63,497 nt of DNA from Nitrospirota bacterium (GCA_029261195.1 JAJDBU010000029.1:1-63497); one strand, 5' to 3'. Positions 19,359 to 28,337 are shown, numbered from the stretch's first letter. Notes: generated by a model from the letters alone, not told the origin. Numbers and translations: made by a program.

Positions 19359-20356
19359 TTAATGTAGGGGCGGTCCCTTGTGGCCGCCCTCGTGTGGGCA
19401 GGCACAGAGGCCTGCCCCTACAAAACCAACGAGGCTTCGCCCTCCTGCTCTCCCTTCTGATCATCTTTCTCATGGTCGTCATCATTCTTGAAGCGGATTT
19501 TCAGGTCAGGGCCGATCTGCGCGCAGCGGGAAACTTTCGAGATGATCTGAAGGCCTTCTATCTCGCTCGTTCCGCCGTTTCTGCAGCAGAAGCGCTGCTC
19601 AAGGACGACACACAAAACAGCAATACATATGACGGACTTGATGAATTCTGGGCTTTTCCTATTCCTGAGTACCCTCTGGGTGATGGCTTTTTAAGCGGTT
19701 CACTTGTAGATGAAGAACGGAAAATCAACATCAATTTTTTAGTGACCAAGAACAGTGGAGGAGACAGGGTTGTTGAAAGTGGCCGCAAGGCCCAGCTTGA
19801 ACGCCTTTTCAGGCTTTTAGAAGTCGACCCTGAACTGGTCGACCCCATCGTTGACTGGCTCGACAGCGACAATGAAACACTCCCCTACGGTGCAGAAGAG
19901 GGCGCTTACCAGGGACGTGATCCCTCCTATTCTCCGGCAAACGGACCCTTTGAAACCTTACAGGAGCTTCACATGGTCGAAGGCATCACTGACAAGGTCT
20001 ATAAAAAAATTGCTCCCTACCTCACGATCTACGGCAAAGGACAGGTCAACGTCAACACCGCCGACAGCCTTTTGCTTCAGAGTTTTGACGAAGGGATAGA
20101 CGAAACAGCCGCCCGCATTATTACGGGTAAACGGCCCTTCGATAGCGTGGGAGAGTTCAAAACTCACCTGAAGGACGAATTAAACGGAGTCTATCAGCGG
20201 ATGCTGGGCCTTAGAAGTCTCAACTGGCTTGCGATTAAAAGCAATTATTTTCTCCTGAGTGCAGAAGGCCGGGTCGACCGGACACGAAAGATCGCCCGTG
20301 CCGTCATCAAGAGAACCGGAAGGAAAACGCAACGACTGTATTTTCGAGTTGAGTGA
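19355..20356 (+). CDS. gspK: minor pseudopilin GspK with repeat-bearing leader peptide
   Basis: 333 residues. The prepilin site QNQRG|FALLLSLLIIFLMVVI lacks Glu at +5, as is normal for GspK. It is followed by FQVRADLRAAGNFRDDLKAFYLARSAV and the large helical insert with SAM-like domains (DPIVDWLDSDNETL, GQVNVNTA). The leader before the cleavage site is about 27 residues because a GC-rich palindromic repeat (19364-19421) is translated in frame. The leader would be removed by prepilin peptidase, whose gene is not in this window. Start fixed by the ATGA overlap with gspM. Last gene of the operon. Confidence 0.9.
   Translation: MINVGAVPCGRPRVGRHRGLPLQNQRGFALLLSLLIIFLMVVIILEADFQVRADLRAAGNFRDDLKAFYLARSAVSAAEALLKDDTQNSNTYDGLDEFWAFPIPEYPLGDGFLSGSLVDEERKININFLVTKNSGGDRVVESGRKAQLERLFRLLEVDPELVDPIVDWLDSDNETLPYGAEEGAYQGRDPSYSPANGPFETLQELHMVEGITDKVYKKIAPYLTIYGKGQVNVNTADSLLLQSFDEGIDETAARIITGKRPFDSVGEFKTHLKDELNGVYQRMLGLRSLNWLAIKSNYFLLSAEGRVDRTRKIARAVIKRTGRKTQRLYFRVE
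19364..19421. repeat. GTAGGGGC...GCCCCTAC palindromic repeat inside gspK
   Basis: A 58-base element bounded by GTAGGGGC and GCCCCTAC, with two inner inverted repeats (GGGCGG/CCGCCC and GGGCAGGC/GCCTGCCC). It lies wholly within the translated leader of gspK. A 26-base half copy occurs at 34019-34044. The structure is that of a REP/MITE-like dispersed repeat. Confidence 0.75.
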
Positions 20357-20429
20357 GAACACCGACCGCAAATACTCATGTGCCCGATTCATCTTCATCT
20401 CCGGGATCTGAAGACCCTCGACAGAGAAA

Positions 20430-21767
20430 TTATGCTGCTTTCAGGAAGACCTTTTTTTCGACTTCACAGAGGGCTTCTTCAAAGAGGGAAAGTCCTTTCA
20501 GCGCTTCTTTCTCTGTCAAGGTCAATGGCGGCATAAATCGCAGCACACTTTCTCCGCAGCCCAAGACCAGCAGACCTAAGTCAAAACAGCGCCCTACCAG
20601 TTCATTCCTCTCCGCAATCGCCGGTAATTTGCTTTCCCGATCTTGCACCAACTCTATGCCGACCATCAGGCCTAAGCCCCGAACATCTCCCATGAGCCGA
20701 TGGGTCTTCTGCATTTCACGAAGCCGATCCAGGAAAAGATCGCCCACTTTTTTTGCATTCTGCATCAGTTCTGTTTTTAACAAATCAATCGTCGCCAGCG
20801 CGGCTTCGCAAGCAATGGGGTTGCCTCCAAAGGTGTTGGCGTGCGAGCCGGATTCCCAGGCATCCATGATTTTATCCTGAGCAATGATCGCGCCTAAGGG
20901 CAGACCGGAGGCGATGCCTTTGGCAAGGCACATGATCTTGGGTGCGTAATTGAAATGTTCGCTGGCGAACATCAGGCCGGTACGGCCCATCCCGGTCTGG
21001 ATTTCATCCACAACGACAATGATACCGTAGGATTCCGCCAGTGCTCCAAGCCTTCGTAAGAAGGACTGTGGCGGAACGATGTAGCCCCCCTCCCCCTGAA
21101 TCGCTTCAACAAAAATGGCTGCGACTTCTTCCGCCGGAACCAGGTGACGAAAGGCTGTCTCCTCAATCCAGTCAAGCGTGAAATCGACGCAGCCCTCTGC
21201 TGATAAACCCGCTGGAGGACGATAGGGGTTTGGATAAGGGGCGTGAATGACTCCAGGTATCAAGGGAGCAAATCCCTTTTTTTGTAAGGACTTGCTCGCT
21301 GTCAAAGAAAGGGCTCCCATTGTTCTGCCGTGAAAGGCCCCGGTAAAGGCAATGTAATAAGGACGACTTCTCTCATAGCGGGCCAACTTCATGGCCGCCT
21401 CAACGGACTCGGCACCGGAGTTGGTAAAAAAGACTTTTTTCTTCCAGGGACCGGGAGCAAGACCTACGAGTTCCTCAGCCAATCTTACCTCTGAGGGGTA
21501 ATAAAAGTCGGTACCCGACATGTGGATGAGCCGCTTTGCCTGGGCGGTGATGGCCTTTATGATTTTCGGATGGCAATGGCCCGCCGCTGTGACAGCAATG
21601 CCCGCCGTAAAATCAAGGTAGCGATTGCCGTCGACATCAGTCATAGTGCAGCCCTTTGCAGATGCAACGACGAGCGGATAGGCACGTGTCACCGACTTTG
21701 AAATGACGGCGTGATCGCGCTTCACCCAGTCTTGTGCTTTTTTATTGGACCGATGTTTTTTTTTCAT
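20430..21767 (-). CDS. class III aminotransferase (acetylornithine/4-aminobutyrate aminotransferase family)
   Basis: 445 residues from the ATG at 21767 (good site GAAGGAGG). PLP fold with TNSGAESVEAAMKLARY (about 117-133), GAFHGRTMGALSLTASK, the cofactor-binding VVVDEIQTGMGRTG and catalytic Lys in LAKGIASGLPLGA. The length and N-terminal style fit the GabT-like group rather than the shorter ArgD. Downstream of an agmatinase-family gene on the same strand (46-base gap), so it may act on the amine or guanidino-acid product of that enzyme, for example putrescine or 4-aminobutyrate. That substrate link is inference. Confidence 0.85.
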   Translation of the reverse strand: MKKKHRSNKKAQDWVKRDHAVISKSVTRAYPLVVASAKGCTMTDVDGNRYLDFTAGIAVTAAGHCHPKIIKAITAQAKRLIHMSGTDFYYPSEVRLAEELVGLAPGPWKKKVFFTNSGAESVEAAMKLARYERSRPYYIAFTGAFHGRTMGALSLTASKSLQKKGFAPLIPGVIHAPYPNPYRPPAGLSAEGCVDFTLDWIEETAFRHLVPAEEVAAIFVEAIQGEGGYIVPPQSFLRRLGALAESYGIIVVVDEIQTGMGRTGLMFASEHFNYAPKIMCLAKGIASGLPLGAIIAQDKIMDAWESGSHANTFGGNPIACEAALATIDLLKTELMQNAKKVGDLFLDRLREMQKTHRLMGDVRGLGLMVGIELVQDRESKLPAIAERNELVGRCFDLGLLVLGCGESVLRFMPPLTLTEKEALKGLSLFEEALCEVEKKVFLKAA

Positions 21768-21813
21768 GACAACCTCCTTCGGGCACGACACGGCATCAAG
21801 TGTCTTAAGGCCC

Positions 21814-22740
21814 CTACAAGAGTGTAAAACGCGCTTTCCGCAGTTTTCTACGATGCACCACGCCAAAAAGCGCCATGATTAACCTCAGAGCTGCAAAACT
21901 GGTGATGTCGGCTGAATCGAGTGGAGGAGAAACTTCTACGAGGTCGGCTCCGATAATGGGCAGAGGCTCAAGCAAAGTGATCAGGGTCATCAAGTCCCGT
22001 GTTGATAGCCCACCGGCATCGGGCATGCCTGTGCCGGGAGCGAATGCGGGATCAAGGGCATCGATATCGATGGAGAGGTAGACATTTGATACACCTGAAA
22101 ATTGTTTGACAATGTCAGCGGCGATTGATTTCATGCCGCGATTTGCAATTTCATAGGCCGGAAAACAGGTCAGATGATGTGCTTCAATGTAGCGCAGGCC
22201 TGCCGGTTCGAAACAGCGTGTTCCCACAAGAATGGTATTTTCGGGTGAAAATTGCTCGCATTCCATCGCTCGACGGAGCGGGCAGGCATTGGAATAGGGT
22301 GAACCCTGGAATTGATCCGAAAGGTCGGTATGGGCATCAATAAAGACGAGCCCGATTTCATCCTTCGCACTCTGGCTAAAGGCCCGATGAACCGGAATGG
22401 CGATGGAGTGATCGCCCCCGAGGGTGAGTAGAAATGATTCTTTGAGTTTTTGTTTTATGCGGCTTTCAATTTGGGGAAAGGAAGCAGCAAAATCTTCTTC
22501 GAGAGGAAGGTTGCCGTCATCGCGAACAATCAGTTCGCTTAAAGACTCGCCGGTTTCCAGAATAGGAGGGATTTCTGTAGAAAGGCTTCGGATGCGCTCC
22601 GGCCCCTCAGATGCGCCGGTACGAAAACAGACGGCTCCGTCATAAGGGATGCCGACAACGATGATGTCGGCTGCTTTGGCATCGGGCTGATTCAAGCCTG
22701 CCCAAAGCCGATTTTTCGCGTAGATTTGTGTTGGTCGCAT
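21814..22740 (-). CDS. agmatinase/arginase-family ureohydrolase
   Basis: 308 residues. The binuclear manganese ligands are in place: GGDHSI (about 122), DAHTDLSD (about 147) and SIDIDALDP (about 226). The N-terminal GIPYDGAVCFRTGASEGPERIR is the agmatinase signature. It would release urea from agmatine or a related guanidino compound. The substrate loop (QGSPYSNACPLRRAME) differs from the usual SHG form, so guanidinobutyrase or another ureohydrolase activity is possible. It probably forms a two-gene operon with the aminotransferase downstream. Confidence 0.85.
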   Translation of the reverse strand: MRPTQIYAKNRLWAGLNQPDAKAADIIVVGIPYDGAVCFRTGASEGPERIRSLSTEIPPILETGESLSELIVRDDGNLPLEEDFAASFPQIESRIKQKLKESFLLTLGGDHSIAIPVHRAFSQSAKDEIGLVFIDAHTDLSDQFQGSPYSNACPLRRAMECEQFSPENTILVGTRCFEPAGLRYIEAHHLTCFPAYEIANRGMKSIAADIVKQFSGVSNVYLSIDIDALDPAFAPGTGMPDAGGLSTRDLMTLITLLEPLPIIGADLVEVSPPLDSADITSFAALRLIMALFGVVHRRKLRKARFTLL

Positions 22741-22885
22741 CTCCTGCCCCGATAGTGAATTATAACAAATCAGGGCAAAGAGTCGGAAATATGCTTAGAA
22801 ATTGAATCAGAGCTTTCCTATGAAAGTAATATCGATATAGAGCGGAAGAGGCTCGGACTTTACCTCCAGACAGTCCTGAAGTAAA

Positions 22886-23242
22886 ATGGGCGACATGAAG
22901 GTAAATCCGGTCTTTCCTCTTTTTCCATATCTTGTTTGTCTCTTAGTCGTTTTCGTGACTCTCGGATGTAAGACAAAGGACATTCCGCTTCCGGAGCATC
23001 CCGGCAGCAAAATCTACCACGGTATTTGGCGATACGATGTAAAATGCTACGGTTGCCATGGCTGGATTGGAGAAGGTTCGATGCATGCGCCGGCCTTGAT
23101 GCAGCCCGGCCTTGCCATTTCACGGAGAGAATTTGTCAGTGCAGTCCTTTACGGAAGAACAAAGATGCCTGCCTATCAAAATGTCATCAACGAAGAAGAT
23201 ATTCTTCAGATCATCGACTGGATAGAAAAAATTCCACGGTAA
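22886..23242 (+). CDS. small class I cytochrome c, membrane- or lipid-anchored
   Basis: 118 residues. An N-terminal hydrophobic segment ends in VTLGC (a weak lipobox). There is one heme site CYGCH (about 52-56) and a likely axial Met in TKMPAYQ (about 91). A monoheme periplasmic electron carrier. A second in-frame ATG at 22895 is an equally good start. Six bases separate it from the next gene, suggesting coupling. Confidence 0.85.
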   Translation: MGDMKVNPVFPLFPYLVCLLVVFVTLGCKTKDIPLPEHPGSKIYHGIWRYDVKCYGCHGWIGEGSMHAPALMQPGLAISRREFVSAVLYGRTKMPAYQNVINEEDILQIIDWIEKIPR

Positions 23243-23248
23243 AATAAA

Positions 23249-24646
23249 ATGGGCTTTATCAAAAAGTTTTTTTGGATTTCATTGACCCTGTCGGTTCTGC
23301 TTCCAATGGGTTTTGTCTTTTTTGCTCTCGAAGAGAAACCGGCTGTCATCAATGCACAAACGCCGGGTTCTGATGATGCATTGAGGACACGACAATTTAT
23401 AAAAAAGATCCTGGGTGATTTACTGAATCGAAGTGATCAGGCCCTTTTAATCATTGCGACGGAAGAGGACTTAAGAGGCCTCTTTGCATTCGGACACCGA
23501 TCCATCTCACGACTGAAAGGCCGGGTCGATATTTCGCCAGAACGCTTTGAGCTGGTGTCGACAATCACAATCCCCCGGAATCCGATCGGAAATTATTTAA
23601 ACTTCACCCTGGCTTTGCCGCCTTCAAAATCAGGCTTTGTCATTAGACGGGCCACAATCGGAAGGGTGTCCTTCCCCGATTCAGTCGTCCGCTTCCTATT
23701 GGGCCTGATACTTAAACTTGCGATTGGCGGGGATGACGGCGACAGGCTGCTGGAAGCAATCGATTCGGTTGCCTTAAGCGAGGGACGGATCGCGGTACAA
23801 CTCAAGACGATCCCAAATCTAAAACAACTTGTCCAAAGGACGAGAAAGCGCATTGGCGGCGTAAGAGACGAAGTTGCTCTGATGGGCAATCCCGCTTTAA
23901 TTCGCCCCTATTATACAAAGATCATGACACTTTCTGAATCGGTATCGAACAATGATGCAGTATCACTCTCTTACTATATCGGCCCTCTTTTTGATTTGGC
24001 TCAGGCGCGTGGAGGAGATCCGGCGCTTGAAAATCGGGCGGCAATACTTTCACTCGGCATCTATTTTGGCTCTTGGCACGTGGAGCGGATGATCGGTCAG
24101 GTTCGCACAGCGCGGATGAAAGCACACCGTAAAAAAACAAATAAGGTCGGCCTGGCAAACCGTGAAGACCTCAGACTGCATTTCATTATTTCTTCGGCAC
24201 TTCAAATTGCCTCAGATCAGGGGATTACAAACGTGATCGGGGAATTTAAAGAGCTACTGGATGCAGGCAAAGGAGGCAGCGGTTTCAGCTTTGCGGATCT
24301 TGCCGCCGACCGTGCAGGTGTCCGATTCGCCCAGGCAGCAACAAATGATGCCAGTGCCCTTCGCTTTCAAACTCACCTGACCCACAATGCAAAGGAAGAC
24401 CAGTTTTTTCCAGACATCACCGGCTTACCGGAAGGTCTGTCTCAGCAGGCATTTGAGCGCTATTTCGGAGACCTCGAAAGTGAGCGTTACCGGTCCTTGG
24501 TCGCGAGTGTCGATACCTGCATTCATCAGCTTCCGATCTATTCTGCGCTTCTGATCTCTTCGGAAAATGAAGACGGGAGCACATCACAAAGCTGCGACGT
24601 CGGATATGTCGTTCCAGAAGAATTGTTTCAGGGCCAGTCAGAGTAG
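23249..24646 (+). CDS. exported protein of unknown function
   Basis: 465 residues with one N-terminal membrane/signal segment (about 5-27) and no others. The body alternates beta-rich (LKGRVDISPERFELVSTITIP) and helical parts. About residues 270-410 hold a segment with many conserved-looking polar residues (GSWHVERMIGQVRTARM, LRLHFIISSALQIASDQG). I do not recognise the family. It follows a cytochrome c gene by six bases, and its stop codon is part of a 50-base hairpin shared with the convergent gene. Confidence 0.7.
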   Translation: MGFIKKFFWISLTLSVLLPMGFVFFALEEKPAVINAQTPGSDDALRTRQFIKKILGDLLNRSDQALLIIATEEDLRGLFAFGHRSISRLKGRVDISPERFELVSTITIPRNPIGNYLNFTLALPPSKSGFVIRRATIGRVSFPDSVVRFLLGLILKLAIGGDDGDRLLEAIDSVALSEGRIAVQLKTIPNLKQLVQRTRKRIGGVRDEVALMGNPALIRPYYTKIMTLSESVSNNDAVSLSYYIGPLFDLAQARGGDPALENRAAILSLGIYFGSWHVERMIGQVRTARMKAHRKKTNKVGLANREDLRLHFIISSALQIASDQGITNVIGEFKELLDAGKGGSGFSFADLAADRAGVRFAQAATNDASALRFQTHLTHNAKEDQFFPDITGLPEGLSQQAFERYFGDLESERYRSLVASVDTCIHQLPIYSALLISSENEDGSTSQSCDVGYVVPEELFQGQSE

Positions 24647-24693
24647 TGGTGTAATCGGGAACCGGCTTCAACCAGTTCCCGATTACGGCACTA
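24644..24693. terminator. hairpin formed by the two convergent gene ends
   Basis: GTAATCGGGAAC (24651-24662) pairs perfectly with GTTCCCGATTAC (24675-24686). After a two-base internal mismatch, TAGTG (24644-24648) pairs with CACTA (24689-24693). The outer TAG and CTA are the stop codons of the plus- and minus-strand genes. No U-tract follows on either side, so it may act as a bidirectional 3'-end-protecting or Rho-assisted hairpin rather than a classical terminator. Confidence 0.7.
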
Positions 24694-25269
24694 ATAGGTG
24701 GGAAGTTCTTTATCTTCGCCGGTGATGGAGCGATAGTAGGTGTGGAACTCTTCTGTTGAGAGCTTTGGATCTCTCAACTTATCCAACTCCTCCGGCATGA
24801 TCGGGATCTCTGCCTGTTCATCAAATGCGGATGAACCAAATGCAATGTAATGCGGGAAAAACCGAAACTCCGGCAGGAGGGTGTCTACCCCGCCGTTTAA
24901 GAGAATCGCTGCTTCAATGGCAAGTCGACCAATATGTGCGGGGACATCCCGACCGACAATTAAGTTCGTCGGAGGTTCACCGTGTCGGAAGTACTGGATG
25001 AAAACCCGGTTGATTGAAGCCTCTCGAAATATTTCTTTGATGGCCTTGTCTTCTTTTTTCCACTTTCGCGCTAAAATCAATTCAACTTTGATGTCTTCGG
25101 GCTTAAGCGGAGGCCGTTCCAGGTTAACCCTCTCCTCTTCCGGAACCGCAATCGAAGAGGCTTCGCCCGCGCTAATCTCTTCCGAAAAGGAAGGGATCGG
25201 GTGGGCGAAGCTTACGGCGATCAGAAAAAATCCGATGGCCCGGCCAAGCATTGTTTTTATTTTGTTCAC
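24691..25269 (-). CDS. secreted protein of unknown function
   Basis: 192 residues. A signal peptide is visible (MNKIKTMLGRAIGFFLIAVSF, cleavage near PSFSEE). The mature part is charged and contains no motif I can assign; it includes KVELILARKWKKEDKAIKEI and a C-terminal half with EELDKLRDPKLSTEEFHTYY. It converges on the 465-residue exported protein. Likely periplasmic. Confidence 0.65.
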   Translation of the reverse strand: MNKIKTMLGRAIGFFLIAVSFAHPIPSFSEEISAGEASSIAVPEEERVNLERPPLKPEDIKVELILARKWKKEDKAIKEIFREASINRVFIQYFRHGEPPTNLIVGRDVPAHIGRLAIEAAILLNGGVDTLLPEFRFFPHYIAFGSSAFDEQAEIPIMPEELDKLRDPKLSTEEFHTYYRSITGEDKELPTY

Positions 25270-25459
25270 AGGATTCTCCTTAAGGTGCTTTCCATTTGAA
25301 TAAATCGTCAGTGGTTTTTCTAGTTCATATTTCGGATACTGCCCACTAATGGGGCGGATTATATCAAATGTTCGTTTTTATTAAAAGCGCACTGACAACT
25401 CATGGACTTGACCCAAAAATAGAAAGTTTAAAACCTCCTTTCCGGCTCGGCTCTCTTGA

Positions 25460-25488
25460 TTGACACCCCAAAACCCCTTTGCTACTCT
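25460..25488 (+). promoter_or_regulatory. sigma70-type promoter
   Basis: TTGACA (25460-25465), 17-base spacer, TACTCT (25483-25488). It lies in the 327-base gap between the secreted protein and the small membrane protein at 25597 and probably drives that gene and the CDF transporter. The remainder of the gap has no supported gene. Confidence 0.6.
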
Positions 25489-25596
25489 AAGGCTAAAGGG
25501 TGATTCTTTTGCATTTTCAAGTAGATATTAAAGACTAATAATAGATTAAAAGGTATAAAACTTCTCAAAATTATAACAATATGGAGACATGATTCC

Positions 25597-25812
25597 TTGG
25601 GACGACCTAGAAAAAAAATCGCTGCAAAAGGTTTTAGTGACCTTATGATCGGGCAGTTTCTACTGGCAGCTCTCCTTTATGTCATTGTCGCGTTCTACGA
25701 AAGCAACAGGGAAGTGGCTCTTGGCCTTGGCCTTGTTCTTCTATTAGGGGTACTCTTTTTTTCCATTCGCGGCTTCCGACAGCTTTGGGCAAAAAAATCA
25801 AAACAGAAATAG
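25597..25812 (+). CDS. small two-helix membrane protein
   Basis: 71 residues from a TTG preceded by GGAG eleven bases upstream. Two hydrophobic helices (about 17-34 and 41-58) have a basic N-terminus (GRPRKKIAAK) and a basic C-terminus. No family recognised. It lies 13 bases ahead of the cation exporter gene, so the two are probably co-transcribed. Confidence 0.55.
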   Translation: MGRPRKKIAAKGFSDLMIGQFLLAALLYVIVAFYESNREVALGLGLVLLLGVLFFSIRGFRQLWAKKSKQK

Positions 25813-25825
25813 TGTCAAAATAATA

Positions 25826-26821
25826 ATGAGCGGCCATCATCCAGGAAACGAAGCAGGAAATGAAACAGGAAGCGAAGAAACCCTGCATCTGCATCCGCCC
25901 GTTTGTGAACTCGACCTTTGTCATCCACACAAGGCCAATCCCTTAAATATCATGCCATCCGACCATCCGCAGTTTTATTGGGCCATCGGACTGACGGCTG
26001 TCGTGATGGTCGTCGAGGTTATCGGGGGACTTTTCACAAACAGCCTTGCCCTGCTCTCCGATGCAGGTCATATGTTGAGTCACCTTCTGGCACTGGTGAT
26101 CAGCTTCCTGGCGATTATTTTTTCAAGCAAAGCCCCGACCTTAAAAAATTCCTATGGTTTTTACCGTCTCGAAATCCTGGCTGCCCTTTTCAACGGCTTT
26201 TTCCTCTTTTTGATCACCCTCTGGATCCTCTACGAAGCCTACGTCCGTTTAGAATCACCCGAGCCGGTCGCCACAACCGAAATGACGATCATCGCCGTCA
26301 TCGGCCTCGTCACGAACCTGCTTACCGCTTACTTCTTAAGCGCTACCCATCGCAAAGACGTGAATACCCGCTCGGCCATATTGCATCTCATGGGAGATAC
26401 CTTTGCTTCTGTCGGGGTTGTTGTGGGTGCGGTGGTCATTACTTACACCGGATGGTTGTGGGTCGATCCCGCCTTAGCCGTATTGATTTCAGTGCTCATC
26501 CTTTATTGGGCTGTCCAACTCATCCGGGAAGCGATTGATATTCTGCTAGAAGCCACGCCGAAAGAGATCAACCCCGAGCGGGTCGTTGAAGCCATACAGG
26601 TTTTTGAAGAGGTGAAGGGGATGCACGATGTCCACGTTTGGACACTGACATCGGGCATGTACGCCCTCTCCGCCCATGTCGCAGTCCGGGACATGTCAAT
26701 CCGGGAAACAACTCCCCTACTCAAAAAGATCAACTTTCTGCTTTGCCAGCGTTTTAAGATCGGTCATGCCGCCATCCAGCTCGAAGCAGAAGGCTCGCCG
26801 ACACCAGTAATAAAATCATAA
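25826..26821 (+). CDS. cation diffusion facilitator (CzcD/ZitB-type metal exporter)
   Basis: 331 residues. A His-rich N-terminus (HLHPPVCELDLCHPH) precedes six membrane helices (about 50-235) and the cytoplasmic C-terminal dimerisation domain (VEAIQVFEEVKGMHDVHVWTL). TM2 has SLALLSDAGHMLSH and TM5 has AILHLMGDTFAS. In zinc-type CDF proteins the site is HxxxD in both helices; here TM2 reads HMLSH, with His in place of the second ligand Asp. It exchanges divalent metal for protons at the inner membrane. Confidence 0.9.
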   Translation: MSGHHPGNEAGNETGSEETLHLHPPVCELDLCHPHKANPLNIMPSDHPQFYWAIGLTAVVMVVEVIGGLFTNSLALLSDAGHMLSHLLALVISFLAIIFSSKAPTLKNSYGFYRLEILAALFNGFFLFLITLWILYEAYVRLESPEPVATTEMTIIAVIGLVTNLLTAYFLSATHRKDVNTRSAILHLMGDTFASVGVVVGAVVITYTGWLWVDPALAVLISVLILYWAVQLIREAIDILLEATPKEINPERVVEAIQVFEEVKGMHDVHVWTLTSGMYALSAHVAVRDMSIRETTPLLKKINFLLCQRFKIGHAAIQLEAEGSPTPVIKS

Positions 26822-26838
26822 AACAAACAAAGGATAAG

Positions 26839-27909
26839 ATGAATAATCAGGATAAAATCGCTATCGACCTCTTTGAAAAAATGGCACCCGACGGCCACGA
26901 ACAGGTACTCTTCTGCTCCGACCCGGCCTCAGGTCTCAAGGCCATTATTGCCATCCACAACACAAGCCTTGGACCCGCCCTCGGCGGATGTCGTATGTGG
27001 CCTTATCAATCCTTCGATGCGGCCCTGAGCGACGTCATGCGACTCTCCAGAGCGATGACTTATAAAGCAGCCGTCAGCCATCTTTCGCTCGGAGGCGGAA
27101 AAAGCGTCATCTGGGGAGATTCCAGGACAGAAAAATCGAAAGAGATGCTTCTCGCCTTTGCTCAACATGTCGATGCCCTGTCTGGGCGCTATATTGTTGC
27201 TGAAGATGTCGGGATTGGTGTGCCGGACATTGAAGTGATGCAAAAGGTGACATCCCATGTCGCAGGTAAGCCCACCAAACAAGGGGGCAGTGGCGATCCC
27301 TCGCCTGCAACCGCCTATGGTGTTTTTTGCAGTATGCGTGCCTGCCTCGAAGAGGTCTACGGTGTAGACTCATTTGAAGGAAAACGTGTCGCCATCCAAG
27401 GCCTGGGCAAGGTCGGCTTTGCCTTGGCGAAACGTCTGCATGAAGCCGGCGCCAAACTTTATGTTTCTGACATGGACCCGGAATTGATGGCGAAAGCAGG
27501 CCGCGCATTTGATGCAGACCCCATCCACGGTCACGAGATTTACCGAGTCGATTGCGACATTTTTGCACCCTGCGCACTGGGAGGGATTATCAATGAGCGC
27601 AGCATTTCCAGTCTGTCCTGCCGCATCATTGCCGGCGCAGCCAACAATCAACTTGCAAGCAGCGCCCTGGCCGAACAACTCATGGATATGGATATTCTCT
27701 ATGCCCCCGACTACGTCATCAATGCCGGTGGCCTGATCAACATCTATGAAGAGCTGAATCATTACGATGAAACCCAAGCCTACAAACGGGTTTCTGAAAT
27801 CTATGGCCGTCTCAAAGCGGTTTTTGCCCTCGCCAAGAAGGAGGACATTTCAACTGCCGAAGCGGCAGATCAATTTGCAGAGGCACGGCTAAAGGGAGAG
27901 GCCTCATGA
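26839..27909 (+). CDS. Leu/Phe/Val-type amino acid dehydrogenase
   Basis: 356 residues, the length of leucine dehydrogenase. The N-terminal catalytic domain has GPALGGCRMWPY (about 45), Lys residues in AMTYKAAVSHLSLGGGKSVI (about 73-92) and VAEDVGIG. The Rossmann domain carries VAIQGLGKVGFALAKRL (about 184). It catalyses NAD-dependent oxidative deamination of a branched-chain or aromatic amino acid. Phenylalanine versus leucine preference cannot be settled here. Overlaps the next gene by four bases. Confidence 0.88.
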   Translation: MNNQDKIAIDLFEKMAPDGHEQVLFCSDPASGLKAIIAIHNTSLGPALGGCRMWPYQSFDAALSDVMRLSRAMTYKAAVSHLSLGGGKSVIWGDSRTEKSKEMLLAFAQHVDALSGRYIVAEDVGIGVPDIEVMQKVTSHVAGKPTKQGGSGDPSPATAYGVFCSMRACLEEVYGVDSFEGKRVAIQGLGKVGFALAKRLHEAGAKLYVSDMDPELMAKAGRAFDADPIHGHEIYRVDCDIFAPCALGGIINERSISSLSCRIIAGAANNQLASSALAEQLMDMDILYAPDYVINAGGLINIYEELNHYDETQAYKRVSEIYGRLKAVFALAKKEDISTAEAADQFAEARLKGEAS

Positions 27910-28292
27910 GCATTCAATTTGTAAAGCCTACAATCGGGAGAATCATTGTGACTCTTTTATTTTCCCTCTTTTTTTACAGGCTTCCGGAAATCATGACGAT
28001 GACCTCAAAGATCATCGTCGTGCTCTTCATCCTGTTATTTTTTCTTGTTCTTCCGGATCAAAAAGGACTGAAGGGAGGGCTGCTCGCCGGATTTTTTTCC
28101 CTGATCTTCGCCGGTCTGGGCCAGCTATATGTACGAGAATACGGAAGAGCATTCCTGTTTATTCTCATCGCCGTCTTTAGTTACATGACCACGGGTTATT
28201 CAGGAAAGGCCTGGGTCCTCAACAATATTGTATTTATTATCTCCGCCGTTGATGCGTTTTCATTCGGAAAACGCGGAATCGGGATTCTCTAG
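27906..28292 (+). CDS. small multi-helix membrane protein of unknown function
   Basis: 128 residues with four or five predicted membrane helices. The central GGLLAGFFSLIFAGLGQLYVREYGRA has the G-x-GQ-Y pattern of TM2/DUF5683-type proteins. Start by ATGA overlap with the dehydrogenase gene. Function unknown. Confidence 0.6.
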   Translation: MSIQFVKPTIGRIIVTLLFSLFFYRLPEIMTMTSKIIVVLFILLFFLVLPDQKGLKGGLLAGFFSLIFAGLGQLYVREYGRAFLFILIAVFSYMTTGYSGKAWVLNNIVFIISAVDAFSFGKRGIGIL

Positions 28293-28337
28293 GAATCTTA
28301 CCCCTGTTTTAACGGGGAGGATTAAAAAAAGGGGGGG

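Noticed and set aside
28293-28337. CCCC...GGGG element between convergent genes as an intrinsic terminator
   Set aside because: Stem of four to five pairs with no U-tract on either strand; too weak to call.
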